This document shows positions 31,135-32,735 of a stretch of DNA of 32,735 nucleotides, piece after piece; positions within the stretch are counted from its first letter, which is position 1, and each line of letters opens with the position of its first letter. The stretch covers positions 1 through 32,735 of the forward strand of contig WELA01001893.1 of assembly GCA_009602735.1 (NCBI GenBank), read 5' to 3'. Made by a program: the position numbers and the translations under genes. The stretch comes from Mesotaenium endlicherianum (Eukaryota > Streptophyta > Zygnematophyceae > Zygnematales > Mesotaeniaceae). The notes below the pieces were generated by a model, which saw nothing but the letters and a program-made list of their open reading frames with translations, did no database searches and was not told the DNA's origin.

Positions 31135-32735
31135 CCCAACAAAAGCAAGCAAGGGGCAGGCAGTCCGCCCCAACTACAACCCTAAAACAGCAAGCAAGGG
31201 GCTGGCAGCCAGCCCTGACAGGAGCACGCACAAAGTTGGCCGCCAGCCCCGACAGGAGCAAGCACGACAACAGCAGGCCCCAACTAAGACACTAAAACAG
31301 CAAGCACGGGCTGGCCGCTAGCCCCAACAGCAGCAAGCAAGGGGCTGGCAGCCAGCCCCGACAAGAGCATGCACGGGTTGGCCGCCAGCCCCGACAGGAG
31401 CAAGCAGGACAATAGCCAGCCCCAACTAAGACCTTAAAACAACAAGCAAGCCCGCCCCGACTAAACCCGAAAACAGCAAGCACGGGCTGGCTGCTAGCCC
31501 CAACAGCAGCAAGCAAGGAGCTGGCAGCCAGCCCCGACAAGAGCACGCACGGGATTGGCCGCTTGCCCCAACAGGATCAAGCAAGACAATAGCCAGCCCC
31601 GACTAAGACCCTAAAACAGCAAGCAAGCCCGCCCCGACTAAACCCTGAGACAGCAAGCACGGGCTGGCTGCTAGCCCCAACAGCAGCAAGCAAGGGGCTG
31701 GCAGCCAGCCCCAACAAGAGCAAGCACAAGGCTGGCAACCCGCCTCGACAAGAGCAGGCATGGGGCTGGCAGCCAGTCCCGACAAGAGCGCGCACGGGGT
31801 TGGCCGCCATCCCCAACAGGAGCAAGCAGGACAACAGATAGCCCCAACTAAAACCCTAAAACGGCAAGCAAGCCCGCCTCGAATAAACCCCTAAACAGCA
31901 AGCACAGGCTGGCAGCTAGCCCCAACAGCAGCAAGCAAGGGGCTGCCAGCCAGCCCCAACAAGAGCAAGCACGGGGCTGGCAGCCAGCCTCGACAAGAGC
32001 ACGCACGGGGTTGGCCGCCAGCCCCAACAGGAGCAAGCAGGACAACAGCCAGCCCCAACTAAGACCCTAAAACAGCAACCAAGCCCGCCCCGCCTAAACC
32101 CTAAAACAGCAAGCACGGGCTGGCTGCCAGCCCCAACAAGAGCACGCACGGCGCTGGCAGCCCGCCCCGACAAGAGCAAGCACGGGGCTGTCAGCCAGCC
32201 CCAACAAGAGCACGCACGGGGTTGGCCGCCAGCCCCAAGAGCAACAAGCAAGGGGCTGGCAGCCAGCCCTAACAAGAGCACGCACGGGGCTGGCAGCCCG
32301 CCCCGACAAGAGCAAGGACGGGGCTGGCAGCCAGCCCCAACAAGAGCACGCACGGGGTTGGCCGCCAGCCCCAACAGGAGCAAGCAGGACAATAGATAGC
32401 CCCAACTAAGACCCTCAAATAGCAAGCCAACCCGCCTCGACTAAATCCTAAACAGCACGCACGGGTTGGCTGCTAGCCCCAACAGCAACAAGCAAGGGGC
32501 TGGCAGCCAGCCCCGACAAGAGCAAGCACGGGGCTGGCAACCAGCCCCGACAAAAGCACGCACGGGGTTGGCCGCCAGCCCCAACATGAGCAAGCAAAAC
32601 AACAGCCAGCCCCGACTAAGACCCTAAAACAGCAAGCAAGCCCGCCCCCACTAAACCCTAAAATAGCAAGCACGGGCTGGCTGCTAGCCCCAACAGCAGC
32701 AAGCAAGGGGCTAGCAGCCAGCCCCGACAAGAGCA
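31135..32735. repeat. Hairpin minisatellite, 34-bp units in variable higher-order blocks
   Basis: At least 1.6 kb and running off the window. The basic unit is about 34 bp and centres on GGGGCTGGCAGCCAGCCCC, an 8-bp stem with a 3-nt loop, followed by RACAAGAGCAMGCAC. Blocks of these units are separated by a linker of about 100 bp containing CAGCCCCGACTAAGACCC and TAAACCCTAAAACAGC. Successive CGGGCTGGCTGCTAGCCCC landmarks near 31305, 31481, 31657, 31905, 32116, 32459 and 32668 are spaced 176-343 bp, in steps near 34. Minus-strand frames up to 169 codons exist only because the repeat lacks stops. Not a CRISPR: there are no unique spacers. Confidence 0.93.

Noticed and set aside
31088-32730. Long minus-strand frames with ACSCWGWLPAP-like repeats
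   Set aside because: The 34-bp repeat lacks stops in several frames; the translations are by-products of a minisatellite.
31135-32735. CRISPR-like array
   Set aside because: The units are contiguous, with no unique spacers, and the context is eukaryotic.

Overview
The window is a repeat-rich stretch of a eukaryotic nuclear genome. LTR retrotransposons primed by initiator Met-tRNA, Ty3/gypsy polyproteins ending in chromodomains, a hAT transposase with a DUF659-like core, and short GT-AG introns of about 70-125 bp all point to a streptophyte (green plant lineage). From general feel of the proteins I favour a charophyte alga such as Chara; that is inference, not shown by the sequence. There is nothing bacterial here and no CRISPR.

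Layout. (1) 404-6546: complete Ty3/gypsy chromovirus, element A, minus strand, with two 744-bp LTRs, target-site duplication (TSD) CCAAC, Gag, and Pol in the -1 frame. (2) 6755-8536, minus strand: a four-exon gene I do not recognise (H1), carrying one frameshift and one in-frame stop. (3) 9594-26685, plus strand: a second unrecognised gene (H2), head-to-head with H1. Its first exon is split by two retrotransposons. Removing the inserts plus one TSD copy each rejoins the reading frame exactly at both sites. (4) 10126-18939: element B, plus strand, a Ty3/gypsy chromovirus with TSD GAGTC, Gag, Pol (one frameshift) and a third sense ORF of 555 codons between Pol and the 3' LTR. (5) 19005-26004: element C, minus strand, related to A but without a working polyprotein; it keeps LTRs, PBS, PPT and a decayed pol remnant. 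Its right LTR is itself interrupted by D, a lone LTR of a B-like family (24389-25647). (6) A single 'n' at 23941 sits between two apparently identical 1126-bp blocks, most likely an assembly artefact. (7) 27882-31010, minus strand: a broken two-exon hAT transposase gene whose intron holds a lone A-family LTR (28539-29282, TSD AGCTT). (8) About 31135 to the right edge: a minisatellite of 34-bp hairpin-forming units in a variable higher-order arrangement.

Most notable: both full-length chromoviruses carry a hand-identifiable -1 ribosomal frameshift module at the gag/pol junction (slippery heptamer, 5-7 nt spacer, perfect 9-10 bp stem with the gag stop at its base). Element B also carries an extra non-envelope-like ORF bounded by repeated polypurine-tract motifs, which looks like acquired cargo. 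The insertion order can be read from the nesting: A-like C entered H2, then D entered C; B entered H2 independently, 60 bp from C.
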